A stretch of DNA of 64,000 nt from Chelativorans sp. YIM 93263. Lineage in GTDB: Bacteria; Pseudomonadota; Alphaproteobacteria; Rhizobiales; Rhizobiaceae. The notes beneath the pieces are model-generated. The model did not search any database and was not told where the DNA came from. It was given only the letters and a program-made list of their open reading frames with translations. Within the stretch, counting starts at the first letter, position 1, and the number at the start of each line of letters is the position of its first letter. The translations under genes and the position numbers were made by a program. The DNA lies in assembly GCF_028767125.1 (NCBI RefSeq), contig NZ_JAKCWP010000009.1, forward strand, positions 1 to 64,000, given 5' to 3'. Below, one piece after another: positions 24,934 through 33,466 of this stretch.

Positions 24934-26672
24934 GCCGCTCTCCTGCGAATGGACGGGATGCCGAGCGGGTGACGGCGGGCGGATTTGTCCTCGCCGCCGT
25001 TAACCTCTTCCTCGATCTCATCGTCTGGATCTTTGGTTTGCGTGACCGTGGTGCTTTGTGTGCGCGCTTCCGGCCGTCCAGCATCCGGATCAAGTCCCAG
25101 CTTTTGGTAGAAATCGCGCTCGCGCTTGCGCTGCATGGCGTCGAGCTTCCAATCGCGACCCTGCTCCGACGCTTCCTGCTGAAGTGTCGTAAGGTTCGAC
25201 GCCAACCGCTCACCCGCCGCTTGTGCTTCGCGCATCGGATCGATCCATCCACGCCCCGGACCGATCCATTCCGCATGACACCAGGCGGCGGGATTTTCCT
25301 CGAACGGAACCGCGCCGGCGGGAAGATCGATCAGACCCCTGTCGAAAACCTCTTCAAGCCACGCACGGTAGATCGGTCCCATGAACTGGCTGGCGATGTT
25401 CGTTTTCTTGCTTGTGAGGCCGCGCCATATCTCTAGAAGCGCTGCCCGGGCGGAGGAATAGTTTACCTTCGACCAGTCCATGGAAAGCTGCTCGTAGGTG
25501 AGCCCGACAGCGCTGGCGATCTTGCGCAGGGCGGCATTCACGAAGACATCGAAGTTCGCGTTCGGATGCTCCGGCCGCGTGAACTTGGCCTGCTCGCCGG
25601 GCTGAAGCGTGTTGACGCGCGCACCCGGCAGATCGATCGGGGCGGCGCCGTAATAGGCTTTCTGCGCTTCGGCGATCGCGCCATACATACCGGCCACACC
25701 CGACTGCCCATCTACGCCAAGCGAGTCCATCAGCTCGTCTGGATCGAACGGCGTCTCGATGAAGGCGGCCATGGAGGCATTGAGGAGGGCCGCCTGGACC
25801 TCGAAATCCTCATAATCCGTGTACTGCTTGATGGAGCGGATGACGGGAGCCCAATCGGAGACGCCGCGCGTCATGCCCGCGCGCTTCTGCTCGAAGGCAT
25901 GGACCACGATAGGGCGCCCCCATTCGGTCTCGCGCTCCACGAAATCCCATTGCCACGTTTTCCCCTGTCCGAGAAACACATCGCCGGGGTGGTACTTCCG
26001 GAAATAATACCCCGTTGCCGCGCCGTATTCGTTGATCTCGACGCCGTCGCGCAGGGTCACATCATCGGCGCGGCCGAGCGGATTAGAACATCGCGCGGGA
26101 TCGACGATCTGCACGGCGGTCTGAAAGCTTGGGGCATCTTCCTGCCAGACGAGCAGCCCGAACGCCTCGCCGTCAGGACCGAAGCGGTGGCGGGCCGCCA
26201 GGCCGAGAACGCCGGCCATAGTCTTGGAGCGCTCGGCATCGCACCACTTGTCGACGTCCTGGGTGTAATCTCGCCAGAGCGCCTCGATCTGGTCGGCAAC
26301 CTCTTCCGCCTCATCATAGGTCATGTTGAGGGAGCGGAAGTTCGGCCGGGCCGAGAGCGTCCAGCCCGAGCCGACGATGTTGTCGACCAGGCGCGACACG
26401 CCGGCGGACGACCAGCCGTCATTCCGAGCCGCATCGTTCAGCCGATCGACAAGCTCACTACGGTCCCCGCGGAGCGCGGACTGCCCGGAGTAGGATCCCG
26501 GCCGCCACTTCGCCAGTGAAGGATTGTCGAAGCCTGCCCCCTGATAGGCGGTCGAAGCCATCATACGGTTGCGCGCGGCCTGGAGCCTGGCGGCATTGCG
26601 AACATTGGCCGGCAGTGGCCGACTGTCAGGTCCGTAGAGCGTCGGCCCGTTGCTGGTGACAGTGGGGTTCAT
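24930..26672 (-). CDS. Portal protein, lambda B-like
   Basis: The 580-residue protein has the features of lambda-family portals (533 in lambda B): NVRNAARLQAARNRM, RPNFRSLNMTYDEAEEV, an aromatic WQWDFVERETEWGRPIVVHA, and EQLSMDWSKVNYSSARAALL. It forms the dodecameric DNA gateway at one head vertex. The C-terminal charged tail (DPDDEIEEEVNGGEDKSARR) is typical. It overlaps the W-like gene by 4 bp and the protease gene by 4 bp. Confidence 0.9.
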   Translation of the reverse strand: MNPTVTSNGPTLYGPDSRPLPANVRNAARLQAARNRMMASTAYQGAGFDNPSLAKWRPGSYSGQSALRGDRSELVDRLNDAARNDGWSSAGVSRLVDNIVGSGWTLSARPNFRSLNMTYDEAEEVADQIEALWRDYTQDVDKWCDAERSKTMAGVLGLAARHRFGPDGEAFGLLVWQEDAPSFQTAVQIVDPARCSNPLGRADDVTLRDGVEINEYGAATGYYFRKYHPGDVFLGQGKTWQWDFVERETEWGRPIVVHAFEQKRAGMTRGVSDWAPVIRSIKQYTDYEDFEVQAALLNASMAAFIETPFDPDELMDSLGVDGQSGVAGMYGAIAEAQKAYYGAAPIDLPGARVNTLQPGEQAKFTRPEHPNANFDVFVNAALRKIASAVGLTYEQLSMDWSKVNYSSARAALLEIWRGLTSKKTNIASQFMGPIYRAWLEEVFDRGLIDLPAGAVPFEENPAAWCHAEWIGPGRGWIDPMREAQAAGERLASNLTTLQQEASEQGRDWKLDAMQRKRERDFYQKLGLDPDAGRPEARTQSTTVTQTKDPDDEIEEEVNGGEDKSARRHPLGIPSIRRRAA

Positions 26673-26905
26673 CCGAAGATCACTCCACGGCTGCGGGCAC
26701 GGGCGCTCTTGCGCTGGCCAAGTTTGGCCTCGAGGTCGCGGATGAACTGGCGCAGTGAGCCGATGCTCGACGCACGAAACGAAACGCTCTCGCCCTCATA
26801 GGTGACGCTCGCGGTCATGGCGCCGGTTTCCAGTTTGAAGAGGGCGTCCCGCGCCTTCTCCAGCTGCGCCTCCAATTTGGCGCGCTGCTCGGGTGTAAGA
26901 GCCAT
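26669..26905 (-). CDS. Head-tail joining protein, gpW-like (78 aa)
   Basis: From ATG 26905 the 78-residue protein (MALTPEQRAKLEAQLEKARD...) matches gpW in size and structure: two helices flanking a small beta hairpin (VTYEGESVSFRA) and a basic end. W stabilises packaged DNA and is needed for tail attachment. It lies between terminase and portal, exactly as in lambda. The longer frame to 26965 overlaps the terminase end and is not needed. Confidence 0.85.
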   Translation of the reverse strand: MALTPEQRAKLEAQLEKARDALFKLETGAMTASVTYEGESVSFRASSIGSLRQFIRDLEAKLGQRKSARARSRGVIFG

Positions 26906-26912
26906 AATCATC

Positions 26913-28946
26913 CTATCGGTTGCGTTGGCGTGCGCGTTCGGCCCGCGCGAGAGCAGCGGCCACAAGCGCGTTCTCCGCGCTCTTCTCCGCAGGTTTTGCG
27001 GCCGGTGCGTCCGGTACCGGCGTGATCAAGTCCTCGAGATCGGCCTGGGCGGGCTTCTCCATCTTCGCCAGGCGCTCGGCGATCATGTCCCATTCCTCGT
27101 CCGTCCAGTACGTGACACCGAGGCGGATGGCGCCGGCATGCGCCTGGTTCATCATGTCGAGCGCTTCATTGCGCTGGCCGCCGGGGAGCTTCCACACATA
27201 GCGTGAATGGCCGGTGCGCGTGCGCTCGGCCACGCGGATCTCGGACGTCACCTGCTGGTAGAAGTCATCGCCGAGGCCGATCGCGAAACGGATGTAGCCG
27301 GTCTGCTCGGGATCGGTTTTCTTCATGTCGCGGTAGAGCCCGATCTTCATGATCGAAGCGTTGAAGTTGAAGAAGCGCGAGGCCCACTTCTGTTTCTTCG
27401 GCTTGCCCTTGCGGTCGAACTCGCGCACCTGGCTGAGCATGCGCGCGGTATCTTTGTTGTCGCCGCGCACCATGATGACGCGCGATTTCGGGTGCTTGCG
27501 GACCCAGCCCCAAACGTCTTCGGTGTATGCATTACCGTCGACCGCCACGATGTCGGCCGAGCGGCGGTTGCCCCATTCGTCGGGCCATGTGCGCATCACA
27601 AGGCGGTCGAGTCCGGCGCGGACTTCCGGCTCGGAGATGTGGCCGGAATGGACCTTGTAGCCGGGCATGTGGCTGCCGGCGCGGTTATCGATCACGCCGC
27701 AGTCTATGACTGCGCGGTAGCGCCTGCGACCATAGCCGACCAGCTGCCACTCGACGCGGTCGCCCTGCACGTCGATGCCCATCGACAAGGCCAGCGCTTC
27801 GGCCGGAATGATGCCCCGCTGAAACCCGGTCTCCTCGGCGCGGTCGCGCAGGTCCTCCCAGCCGATTGCCTTGTTGTCGGCCTCATAGGGCAGGCCCAGC
27901 CAGTCGTTGTAGAAGACCTGCTCGGCGCCGGCGCCCTTTTCCTTATCGTCGGGTCCGCCGGTCTGGACCTTCAGCCACGCGCGCGCCAGCGCCTCCCACG
28001 ACTCAAGCGGAGAATAGGCGACCCAGATGTGGAACGAACGGTTGTAGCGGGCCCGCTCAGGATATTTCGCGACCCACTTCGCGCCATTCTCCGGGGCCAC
28101 CATCCAGGCGCGGTGATGCTCGTCGATCTCGCAGCCGCAATGGATGCAGACGAAGTGTGCCTTCTCCGGGTGCTCGGGATCGATGTGATCCCGCATGTTC
28201 TCCCAGCGCAGTTCCTGAAGCTCATGGCAGTGCGGGCAGGGGACATGATAGGTCTCCTGCGTACCGGCATGATAATTCGTCGTGATGCGGCAGCCCGGCG
28301 AAATCAGAGCCGTCGAGATCTTGAACGCCTTGCGGTTGAAGAAGGCTTTCGAGCGGCTGTCGGACTGTGTCTCGGGGTCACCCGCCTCGTTCATAGACCA
28401 CTTGGCCAAGTCGTCCTGGACCTGCTTGCGCGGCGAGATCATGGACAGCCCTGCCGGCGAGTTCGCCCCGGCCGCCTGGATCGCGCCGCGCCCGTCGACC
28501 CGTTCCTTGTAGAGAATTGAGTTTCCGCCGTCGCGGCTCGATTCGGAGAAGAGCGCGCGGATCGCGTCCGTTTCGCGCACGAGCGGCATCAGCTTGGTTT
28601 TCGACCAGCGGGCCGCGTTCTCCTCGGTCGGGTGGACGTAGAGGAAATCGCACGGGTCCATATCCAGGGTCCCGAGCGTGAAGATGTTCGCCAGAATCGT
28701 GCCGCCAACCTGCGCCGATTTGCGCAAGGTGACGATGCTGCACGGATCATCGGGCGAAAGGGCTTTCAGGATCTCCGAGAAGAACGGAAACAACGCCTCA
28801 TTGTAGGGGCCTGGAAACGCGGAGATGCGCTCCGAGAACACGATGTTGCGCCTGGCCCAGTCGAGATAATCGACGGGCGGCGGTGGCTCCGCGGCATCGG
28901 CCAGGGCCTCGAAGGCGAGCCGCCGCGGATTGAAGAGCATCGTCAT
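26913..28946 (-). CDS. Terminase large subunit, lambda A (GpA) family
   Basis: The 677-residue protein matches GpA terminases (641 in lambda). Residues 75-83 (RKSAQVGGT) are the Walker A-like ATPase motif, followed by LDMDPCDFLYVHPTEENA. A zinc-finger pair (CPHC, then CIHCGC) lies near 233-277. ALSMGIDVQGDRVEWQLVGY marks the nuclease domain start. It packages DNA and cuts cos sites. It overlaps the terminase small subunit by 4 bp. Confidence 0.92.
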   Translation of the reverse strand: MTMLFNPRRLAFEALADAAEPPPPVDYLDWARRNIVFSERISAFPGPYNEALFPFFSEILKALSPDDPCSIVTLRKSAQVGGTILANIFTLGTLDMDPCDFLYVHPTEENAARWSKTKLMPLVRETDAIRALFSESSRDGGNSILYKERVDGRGAIQAAGANSPAGLSMISPRKQVQDDLAKWSMNEAGDPETQSDSRSKAFFNRKAFKISTALISPGCRITTNYHAGTQETYHVPCPHCHELQELRWENMRDHIDPEHPEKAHFVCIHCGCEIDEHHRAWMVAPENGAKWVAKYPERARYNRSFHIWVAYSPLESWEALARAWLKVQTGGPDDKEKGAGAEQVFYNDWLGLPYEADNKAIGWEDLRDRAEETGFQRGIIPAEALALSMGIDVQGDRVEWQLVGYGRRRYRAVIDCGVIDNRAGSHMPGYKVHSGHISEPEVRAGLDRLVMRTWPDEWGNRRSADIVAVDGNAYTEDVWGWVRKHPKSRVIMVRGDNKDTARMLSQVREFDRKGKPKKQKWASRFFNFNASIMKIGLYRDMKKTDPEQTGYIRFAIGLGDDFYQQVTSEIRVAERTRTGHSRYVWKLPGGQRNEALDMMNQAHAGAIRLGVTYWTDEEWDMIAERLAKMEKPAQADLEDLITPVPDAPAAKPAEKSAENALVAAALARAERARQRNR

Positions 28947-29581
28947 GACGCGTCCCTCATCTCCGTGCCGCCATCGTCGGCCACCATGGGCTGTACGGCC
29001 TCGGCCTGGACGCGGAAGCTCTGCGCCGCCTTGGTCCGGATATCGCGGAAGGCTTTCTGCAGCACCTGGTGCGCGTCCCTTTCCGAGATGCCGAATTCGG
29101 CAGCGAGCGCGTTCGCCAGATCGCGCAGGCCCTGATCCATGACCTTGAAGGCTTCCCCGACCGCGCGGCCCATCTCGCGCCGCGCATCTTCGGCCAGCAT
29201 GTAGCGACCGGCCTCCAGCGCTTCCGCGCGCTCGGCCTGCGCCGTCTTGAGGCGCATCTGCTTCAACCGCTCGGCCGCGAGGTCATCGTGGACAGGCTCG
29301 GCCGCCGCCGGCGCAAGCGGCAGCGCCTCGCTTTCCCTGCGCGTCTTCACGCTGCGCAGGACCGCACCGTTGGCGCCAAGGCGCTGCGAAGGCTCCAGCG
29401 TCTTGTTGAGCTGGGCGCGCGCGACATCCGGCACGATCTTCGCCGAGCGCCCGTTACCCACGAGCGCCTCACCGTAGATCTTTCCCTCGCCGATATACTG
29501 CGACACACGTCCAGGCGACACGCCGATCAGCTCCGCGAAGTCGCCCTTCGTCATCGTCTCGACTTTAGCCGTTCCGCTCAT
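28943..29581 (-). CDS. Terminase small subunit (Nu1-like)
   Basis: The 212-residue protein starts with a DNA-binding winged-helix motif (KGDFAELIGVSPGRVSQYIGEG) like Nu1, then a linker and a coiled-coil C-terminal half (DDLAAERLKQMRLKTAQAERA) for oligomerisation and contact with the large subunit. Nu1 binds cosB repeats. Candidate repeats lie immediately upstream at 29582-29604. Confidence 0.85.
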   Translation of the reverse strand: MSGTAKVETMTKGDFAELIGVSPGRVSQYIGEGKIYGEALVGNGRSAKIVPDVARAQLNKTLEPSQRLGANGAVLRSVKTRRESEALPLAPAAAEPVHDDLAAERLKQMRLKTAQAERAEALEAGRYMLAEDARREMGRAVGEAFKVMDQGLRDLANALAAEFGISERDAHQVLQKAFRDIRTKAAQSFRVQAEAVQPMVADDGGTEMRDAS

Positions 29582-29729
29582 CTTTAGGCTTTGACTTTAG
29601 GCTTCAATAAATCGCTCAGACTGCCGACAACCCGCGGTCCGAATTACTCGCTGGGCGAGGTGGTGCAGGAAGGACCCGCGAAGCGGAGGGGGCGCACCCC
29701 CGCTCTTGGGCCAGCACGGGCTAGCCGAG
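29582..29729. other. Candidate cos region (packaging site)
   Basis: This 148-bp gap lies directly upstream of the terminase small subunit gene, where lambda cos lies. It holds two identical 10-bp direct repeats CTTTAGGCTT at 29582-29591 and 29595-29604 (13 bp apart), with a partial third copy (GACTTTAGCC) at 29561 inside the gene. They are candidate cosB/R-type sites. It also has an inverted repeat GGGGG-CGCA-CCCCC at 29688-29701, which might be a cosN-like nick site. No cos function can be shown from sequence alone. Confidence 0.35.
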
Positions 29730-30515
29730 TCAGCGGTTCGGCTTGCGCAAGATCATCGCGGCCGATCGTCTGAAGTTGATTGGCAGCCGCGCTCGTGTGG
29801 TCTGCTGCGCCCATCGCTTCCAGTCGAACACGTCGGCATAGTTCGGAACACGAGGCACGAACACGAAGACGGGTGATATCTTCCCTTTCCGGTCGCGCTG
29901 CCAGATACCCCGGGGCAGGCTTGTTGGACGAACATTTCCAAGGCGGGGGGCGTTCTTCCCATAAGAAACGAAGTAGCGAGCCGCCCCGCGCCGCCTTTTC
30001 GTCGAACGCGATCGCTTGCTCTCGTTTCCCGTCCCGTTGGTCCCCAGCTGCAGTTGGGCGATGATCTTGGCATATGTGCCGCGCGGTACGTTGCCATAGC
30101 GGTCGAGCTTCAGGGCCTTCCCGGGCATGGCATATTCGTTCGCGCCCATGATGCTTTGATGGATCAACCGCTTCTCCCAACGAGTGTGCGGCCTCGGTCC
30201 GCCTCGGATGTTGGTTAGAAGATACTTGCCCGCCGGCGTGCCCTTCGGTGCGAAATCCTTGAAGTAGACCTCGGCAACCAGCTCTCGCTTCTTCGCCGGC
30301 TTCACGAAGGCGGCATTGACCGTCCAGCGTTTCGGGCGATCGAAGACGCGCTTGATCCACTTCTCTGAATTCTTCTCGACGTCCTTCGCCGTCCACGTCA
30401 GAGCACGCGCCGCGGCGAAAGGCAGGTCGCGCCCGAGGTCTCGTGCCAGCCGCGACTCGAACTCCCGCCGGTTATAATCAACCGATATCTTCAACGCTCT
30501 CAATCCACGCGACAA
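29730..30515 (-). CDS. Phage minor tail / gpZ-like protein
   Basis: A 261-residue basic protein (LPFAAARALTWTAKDVEKN near the start, several Arg/Lys-rich stretches, and a final FDWKRWAQQTTRARLPINFRR). The N-terminal pattern of Ala-rich helix plus TAKDV recalls lambda Z, a minor tail protein attached to the tail's head-side end. Its place here, between the replication/NusG genes and the terminase, is unusual, because Z normally lies among tail genes. I rate the family as tentative. It overlaps the next upstream gene by 38 bp. Confidence 0.55.
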   Translation of the reverse strand: MSRGLRALKISVDYNRREFESRLARDLGRDLPFAAARALTWTAKDVEKNSEKWIKRVFDRPKRWTVNAAFVKPAKKRELVAEVYFKDFAPKGTPAGKYLLTNIRGGPRPHTRWEKRLIHQSIMGANEYAMPGKALKLDRYGNVPRGTYAKIIAQLQLGTNGTGNESKRSRSTKRRRGAARYFVSYGKNAPRLGNVRPTSLPRGIWQRDRKGKISPVFVFVPRVPNYADVFDWKRWAQQTTRARLPINFRRSAAMILRKPNR

Positions 30516-30792
30516 GCAGGTGAGAATGGCCCAACATCAGCGTGGCGACATACTCGTGCCGGCCATCCCTGATAACGAACCGATCGCCTTCCCAGTATCC
30601 GTTGGGGCAGGGCCAGGGCTGTTTGCTTCCGAGCTGCAGGCGCTTTTGATAGGCCCGATCCACATCGCCGATGGCCATACGTGCACGGCAGGCGAGAATA
30701 ACGTTCTCCACCTTCACATATCCGGTGCGGACGATCGAGCCGGCGGGGACCGCGATGCCGCGGTCCATCGCCAGCGTAAGCGGCTGGTTCAC
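30478..30792 (-). CDS. ParB-like small protein (104 aa)
   Basis: A 104-residue protein whose C-terminal part (GDRFVIRDGRHEYVATLMLGH) has the shape of the ParB/sulfiredoxin-like domain (GRHRxxA box). The N-terminal half begins PLTLAMDRGIAVP. It would be a DNA- or nucleotide-related protein in the late-gene entry region, but without a HTH the role is unknown. It overlaps the following gene by 38 bp and starts 183 bp after the NusG paralogue. Confidence 0.6.
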   Translation of the reverse strand: MNQPLTLAMDRGIAVPAGSIVRTGYVKVENVILACRARMAIGDVDRAYQKRLQLGSKQPWPCPNGYWEGDRFVIRDGRHEYVATLMLGHSHLLVAWIESVEDIG

Positions 30793-30975
30793 GAAGAAGC
30801 TCTCAGTGTCTCGACAATAATCGCCAATCGCGGCGAAGCGGATCGGCTCTTGCCTGAATGCTTCGCCTGGGTCTGGCCTACGCTCGCCGTGGGGCTTCTG
30901 CCCTCTCGTGCATCATCCTGTGATGCGCCTCAAACGGTGCGATAAGGATCACCAGGTCGTCCTAGGTGAAAATGG

Positions 30976-31632
30976 CTAGTCGAATTTCTCGATTTGCGCA
31001 AGCGTGAGTTCCACCGGAACCTCGCGCCCGAACAGCGATGCAAGCACGCGCACTCCGCGAGAAGCGGCATAGCCCTCCAACACGCCGGTGAAATCGGCGA
31101 AAGGTCCGTCCTTGACCCGGACGGTCTCACCGATTCTGTAAGGCCGCGCGTTCTTCTTCTGATCGAACACACCGGCCTTCACCAACCCCATGAGTTTGTT
31201 CATCGTTTCATCGCTGATTGGGAAGGGGCCGCTCCCGCCGCCGAGGACGGCGCGAACCCCTTTGATCCCGAGTAACCCATGCCACGCTTCCGCGCTCGGC
31301 ACCGCTCTCACGAACACATAGCTGCGAAACACAGGTCGATGGGCGGCCCGCTTCTTCTTGCTGTGGAAAACAGTGCGCCATACGGTCTTAACAGGCGCCC
31401 AGGCCTCTAATCCCGAATCGTCCAGCTCCGCGACCACCTCGCGTTCAGGGCGATGAGCAACGCGGAGAACGAACCACCGGCGATCGTACTCCGCGCCCGC
31501 CGCAGCCTTCAGAAACCGTTCGTGCATCTTGCGCTTCTCGTCCGCCTTCCGTCCAGCTTCCAGCGCCCGATCGATGCTGATCGGTTCGGCCTCATTCAGC
31601 TGCTTTGCGCGCGTCGCCATCATTCGCCTCAT
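30976..31632 (-). CDS. Phage-encoded NusG paralogue (putative antiterminator)
   Basis: From ATG 31632 the protein has 218 residues. A charged helical N-terminal extension (1-50) precedes the NGN domain: WFVLRVAHRPEREVV (53-67), LEAWAPVKTVWRTVF and FRSYVFVRA. The KOW domain follows at 167-218: GETVRVKDGPFADFTGVLEG, then VLASLFGREVPVEL, close to bacterial NusG. It would bind RNA polymerase and change elongation. Being phage-borne and just upstream of the late genes, it likely acts like RfaH or lambda Q. The start overlaps the stop of the replication gene (ATGA). ATGs at 31623 and 31620 are alternatives. Confidence 0.85.
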   Translation of the reverse strand: MRRMMATRAKQLNEAEPISIDRALEAGRKADEKRKMHERFLKAAAGAEYDRRWFVLRVAHRPEREVVAELDDSGLEAWAPVKTVWRTVFHSKKKRAAHRPVFRSYVFVRAVPSAEAWHGLLGIKGVRAVLGGGSGPFPISDETMNKLMGLVKAGVFDQKKNARPYRIGETVRVKDGPFADFTGVLEGYAASRGVRVLASLFGREVPVELTLAQIEKFD

Positions 31633-32843
31633 CCTCGCTTGTCGGCCTTTCCGGCCTGTTTCACCGCTTCCTCGAATTCCGCCAGTCCCGCCGGTCCGCC
31701 GCGCGGGAAATAGACCACGCGCATGGCGCCGGGATCCGGCACCCATGGCCAGCCCCGCCGCTCGTGCTCCATCCGCCATGCCTCGTAGGTGTCCGAGCCG
31801 ACAGGCACGGCCTCCATCGTCTGGCAAAGCCGCTCCAGCTCCGGCGCCACATGCACGCCCTTCCTGTCGAGCGCCCACTGATGCATGGTGTTGATCTCCG
31901 GCCAGCCGGATTTCGCCTGCTGTTCGCGCCGGATATCGGCCTCGCTTGCCTGCCCGGTCTCGACCATGCGGCTTTGGAAGGCCGTCATCGGCCCCGGTGT
32001 CCGTGACGGTCCGTGCAAGAGCCGCTTCATCCGCGCGACTTGCCAGAGCGGCCCGAAGGGCTTGGCCTCCAGCGCTGCCGGTTTTTCCTCTTCCGGCTCC
32101 GGAACGTCAGCCCAGAGCCGCTCCCGGAAGTAGGTCGAAGGCGCCGGCGTGTGGCTCTTGCGCTGGGCCTTCAGCAGCTTCAGCCACTCGGGCAGCTTGC
32201 GCTCGGCCTCCGCCCGATCTTCCGCCGAAAGCGCAAACCACGCAGCCTTGGCCGGTTCTTTCGGCATCCCGGCAAAGCCCGGCCAATCCTTCACCAGCCG
32301 CCAAAAGGATTTCTCCACGGCTTTCGGGTCTTCCGGTTGGCTGTCTTCCCGCTCGCTCTCGCGCGCATCTCTCTCAATGGAGGGATCAAGGGAGGGGTCT
32401 GGAGGGGTTGTATGACATGCATTGTCACCCTTAGGTGTCTCAGCTGTCACCCTATCGGTGTCGCCCCTGTCACCCTTAGGCGCCTCATCTAAGGGTGACA
32501 CCGTGTCACCCTTAGCGCCAGCGGCCACGCGCTCCGCATAGGCATCCCACCCGTCTTTCGAAATCGCGGCCAGGACGTCCAGAACGAGGGCATATTCGTT
32601 CGTCGAGCGGCGTCCCTTGCCGCCCTCGCGAACGATCTTCAAGAGCCCGATATCGACGAACGCGCGTATCTCCCGCTGCACCTGGCGGCTGCTGCACTGC
32701 GCCGCGCGCGCCACGGTGGCGACGGCAGGGAAAATACGGCTGCCGTCATCTTCACAAGCGTCGATCAGCTTCAGAAGCACGAGCTTACGAATGCAGGTTC
32801 CCATGTCGGCGCGGAAGCCGGTCCCGAGCAGAAATGCGCTCAT
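31629..32843 (-). CDS. Phage replication initiation protein, O-like winged-helix
   Basis: The ATG at 32843 is preceded by GGGAGG and gives 404 residues. Residues 15-90 form a winged-helix DNA-binding domain (CIRKLVLLKLIDACEDDG, QCSSRQVQREIRAFVDIG, GKGRRSTNEYALVLDV), as in lambda O and rhizobial phage replication proteins. A low-complexity linker at about 110-140 is encoded by repeated DNA (see the iteron entry). The C-terminal half is charged, with Pro-rich joints, and is likely a helicase- or loader-binding part. No helicase loader gene is recognisable nearby, so host DnaC-like or other factors may be used. Confidence 0.75.
   Translation of the reverse strand: MSAFLLGTGFRADMGTCIRKLVLLKLIDACEDDGSRIFPAVATVARAAQCSSRQVQREIRAFVDIGLLKIVREGGKGRRSTNEYALVLDVLAAISKDGWDAYAERVAAGAKGDTVSPLDEAPKGDRGDTDRVTAETPKGDNACHTTPPDPSLDPSIERDARESEREDSQPEDPKAVEKSFWRLVKDWPGFAGMPKEPAKAAWFALSAEDRAEAERKLPEWLKLLKAQRKSHTPAPSTYFRERLWADVPEPEEEKPAALEAKPFGPLWQVARMKRLLHGPSRTPGPMTAFQSRMVETGQASEADIRREQQAKSGWPEINTMHQWALDRKGVHVAPELERLCQTMEAVPVGSDTYEAWRMEHERRGWPWVPDPGAMRVVYFPRGGPAGLAEFEEAVKQAGKADKRG
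32423..32515. repeat. Iteron cluster inside the replication gene, candidate phage origin
   Basis: Within 93 bp lie four direct copies of TGTCACCCTTAGG-like sequence at 32423, 32445 (variant), 32468 and 32504, spaced 22-36 bp, and one inverted copy CTAAGGGTGACA at 32489-32500. The inverted copy and the last direct copy form a perfect 12-bp-arm palindrome with a 3-nt spacer (32489-32515). They sit in the linker part of the O-like gene, as the lambda origin sits inside O. The initiator's winged helix would bind them. No AT-rich unwinding element is obvious next to them. Confidence 0.7.
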
Positions 32844-33007
32844 ACCACCACCTCCCGCTGGAGGAGGGTTCGCCGGGCGAATGGCACATGGGCAGCCGAC
32901 GAATGCTTCGCTCTCGTGGGAACTGTTTGCGCCCGAGCGCATTGAAGGCCCGCCGGTGCACTCGCGCCGTAAAAACGAATAACAATATCCAAGCGGGTAG
33001 AACCCCT

Positions 33008-33466
33008 ATGAATGACAAGCCATTTCCGCGGAGCGTCCGCGTCACGCTCCCAGGATCCACATGGACTGTTTCTTCGGCGTACCAGGCCCTTGAGTGCTTG
33101 CTCGGGCCGTGGCCCATCACCACGATTCCGGAGTACCGCTCCGCCGTCCGCGCCTGCCGCGATTGTTTGGACGGGCTGCGCACGCCAAAGACGGCTTTCA
33201 ACGCTTTCAAGAAGGCCTGTCGCGCCACCGAAGGGCTGAATGCCGACACGCGCGTGTCGCCTCAGCCCACGGTAAGCGAACGAGAACAGGAAGCCGAAGA
33301 GCTCAATATTTCCGCTCACGCTCATACCGCCGCAACCTCCGTGTCACAGGCGCGTTTACGCGCATGGCAAAAAGGGGATGGAAAAAGCCGCTCGCGGTCC
33401 ACGCCGGCAGATACGGCCATATCCGCTTCACGGTCGGCTCCGCTGTCCGCGCCGCCGAAATCCTGA
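33008..33466 (+). CDS. DUF982 protein, first of a plus-strand pair
   Basis: From ATG 33008 the 152-residue protein has the DUF982 pattern in its first 80 residues: SVRVTLPGSTWTVSSAYQAL, WP followed by YRSAVRACRDCLDGL, and a helix (TAFNAFKKACRATEG). DUF982 proteins are small, rhizobial and of unknown function. The last 50 residues overlap the next gene by 103 bp in another frame and may be non-conserved read-through. The gene is oriented against the replication genes on both sides, so it looks like inserted cargo. Confidence 0.7.
   Translation: MNDKPFPRSVRVTLPGSTWTVSSAYQALECLLGPWPITTIPEYRSAVRACRDCLDGLRTPKTAFNAFKKACRATEGLNADTRVSPQPTVSEREQEAEELNISAHAHTAATSVSQARLRAWQKGDGKSRSRSTPADTAISASRSAPLSAPPKS

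Noticed and set aside
27207-28520. A 437-residue plus-strand frame
   Set aside because: It is antisense to the terminase large subunit, which has a clear family signature.
29688-29701. GGGGG-CGCA-CCCCC hairpin as a transcription terminator
   Set aside because: No U tract follows on either strand. The stem is short and could be coincidental, so it is reported only as a possible cosN-like element.
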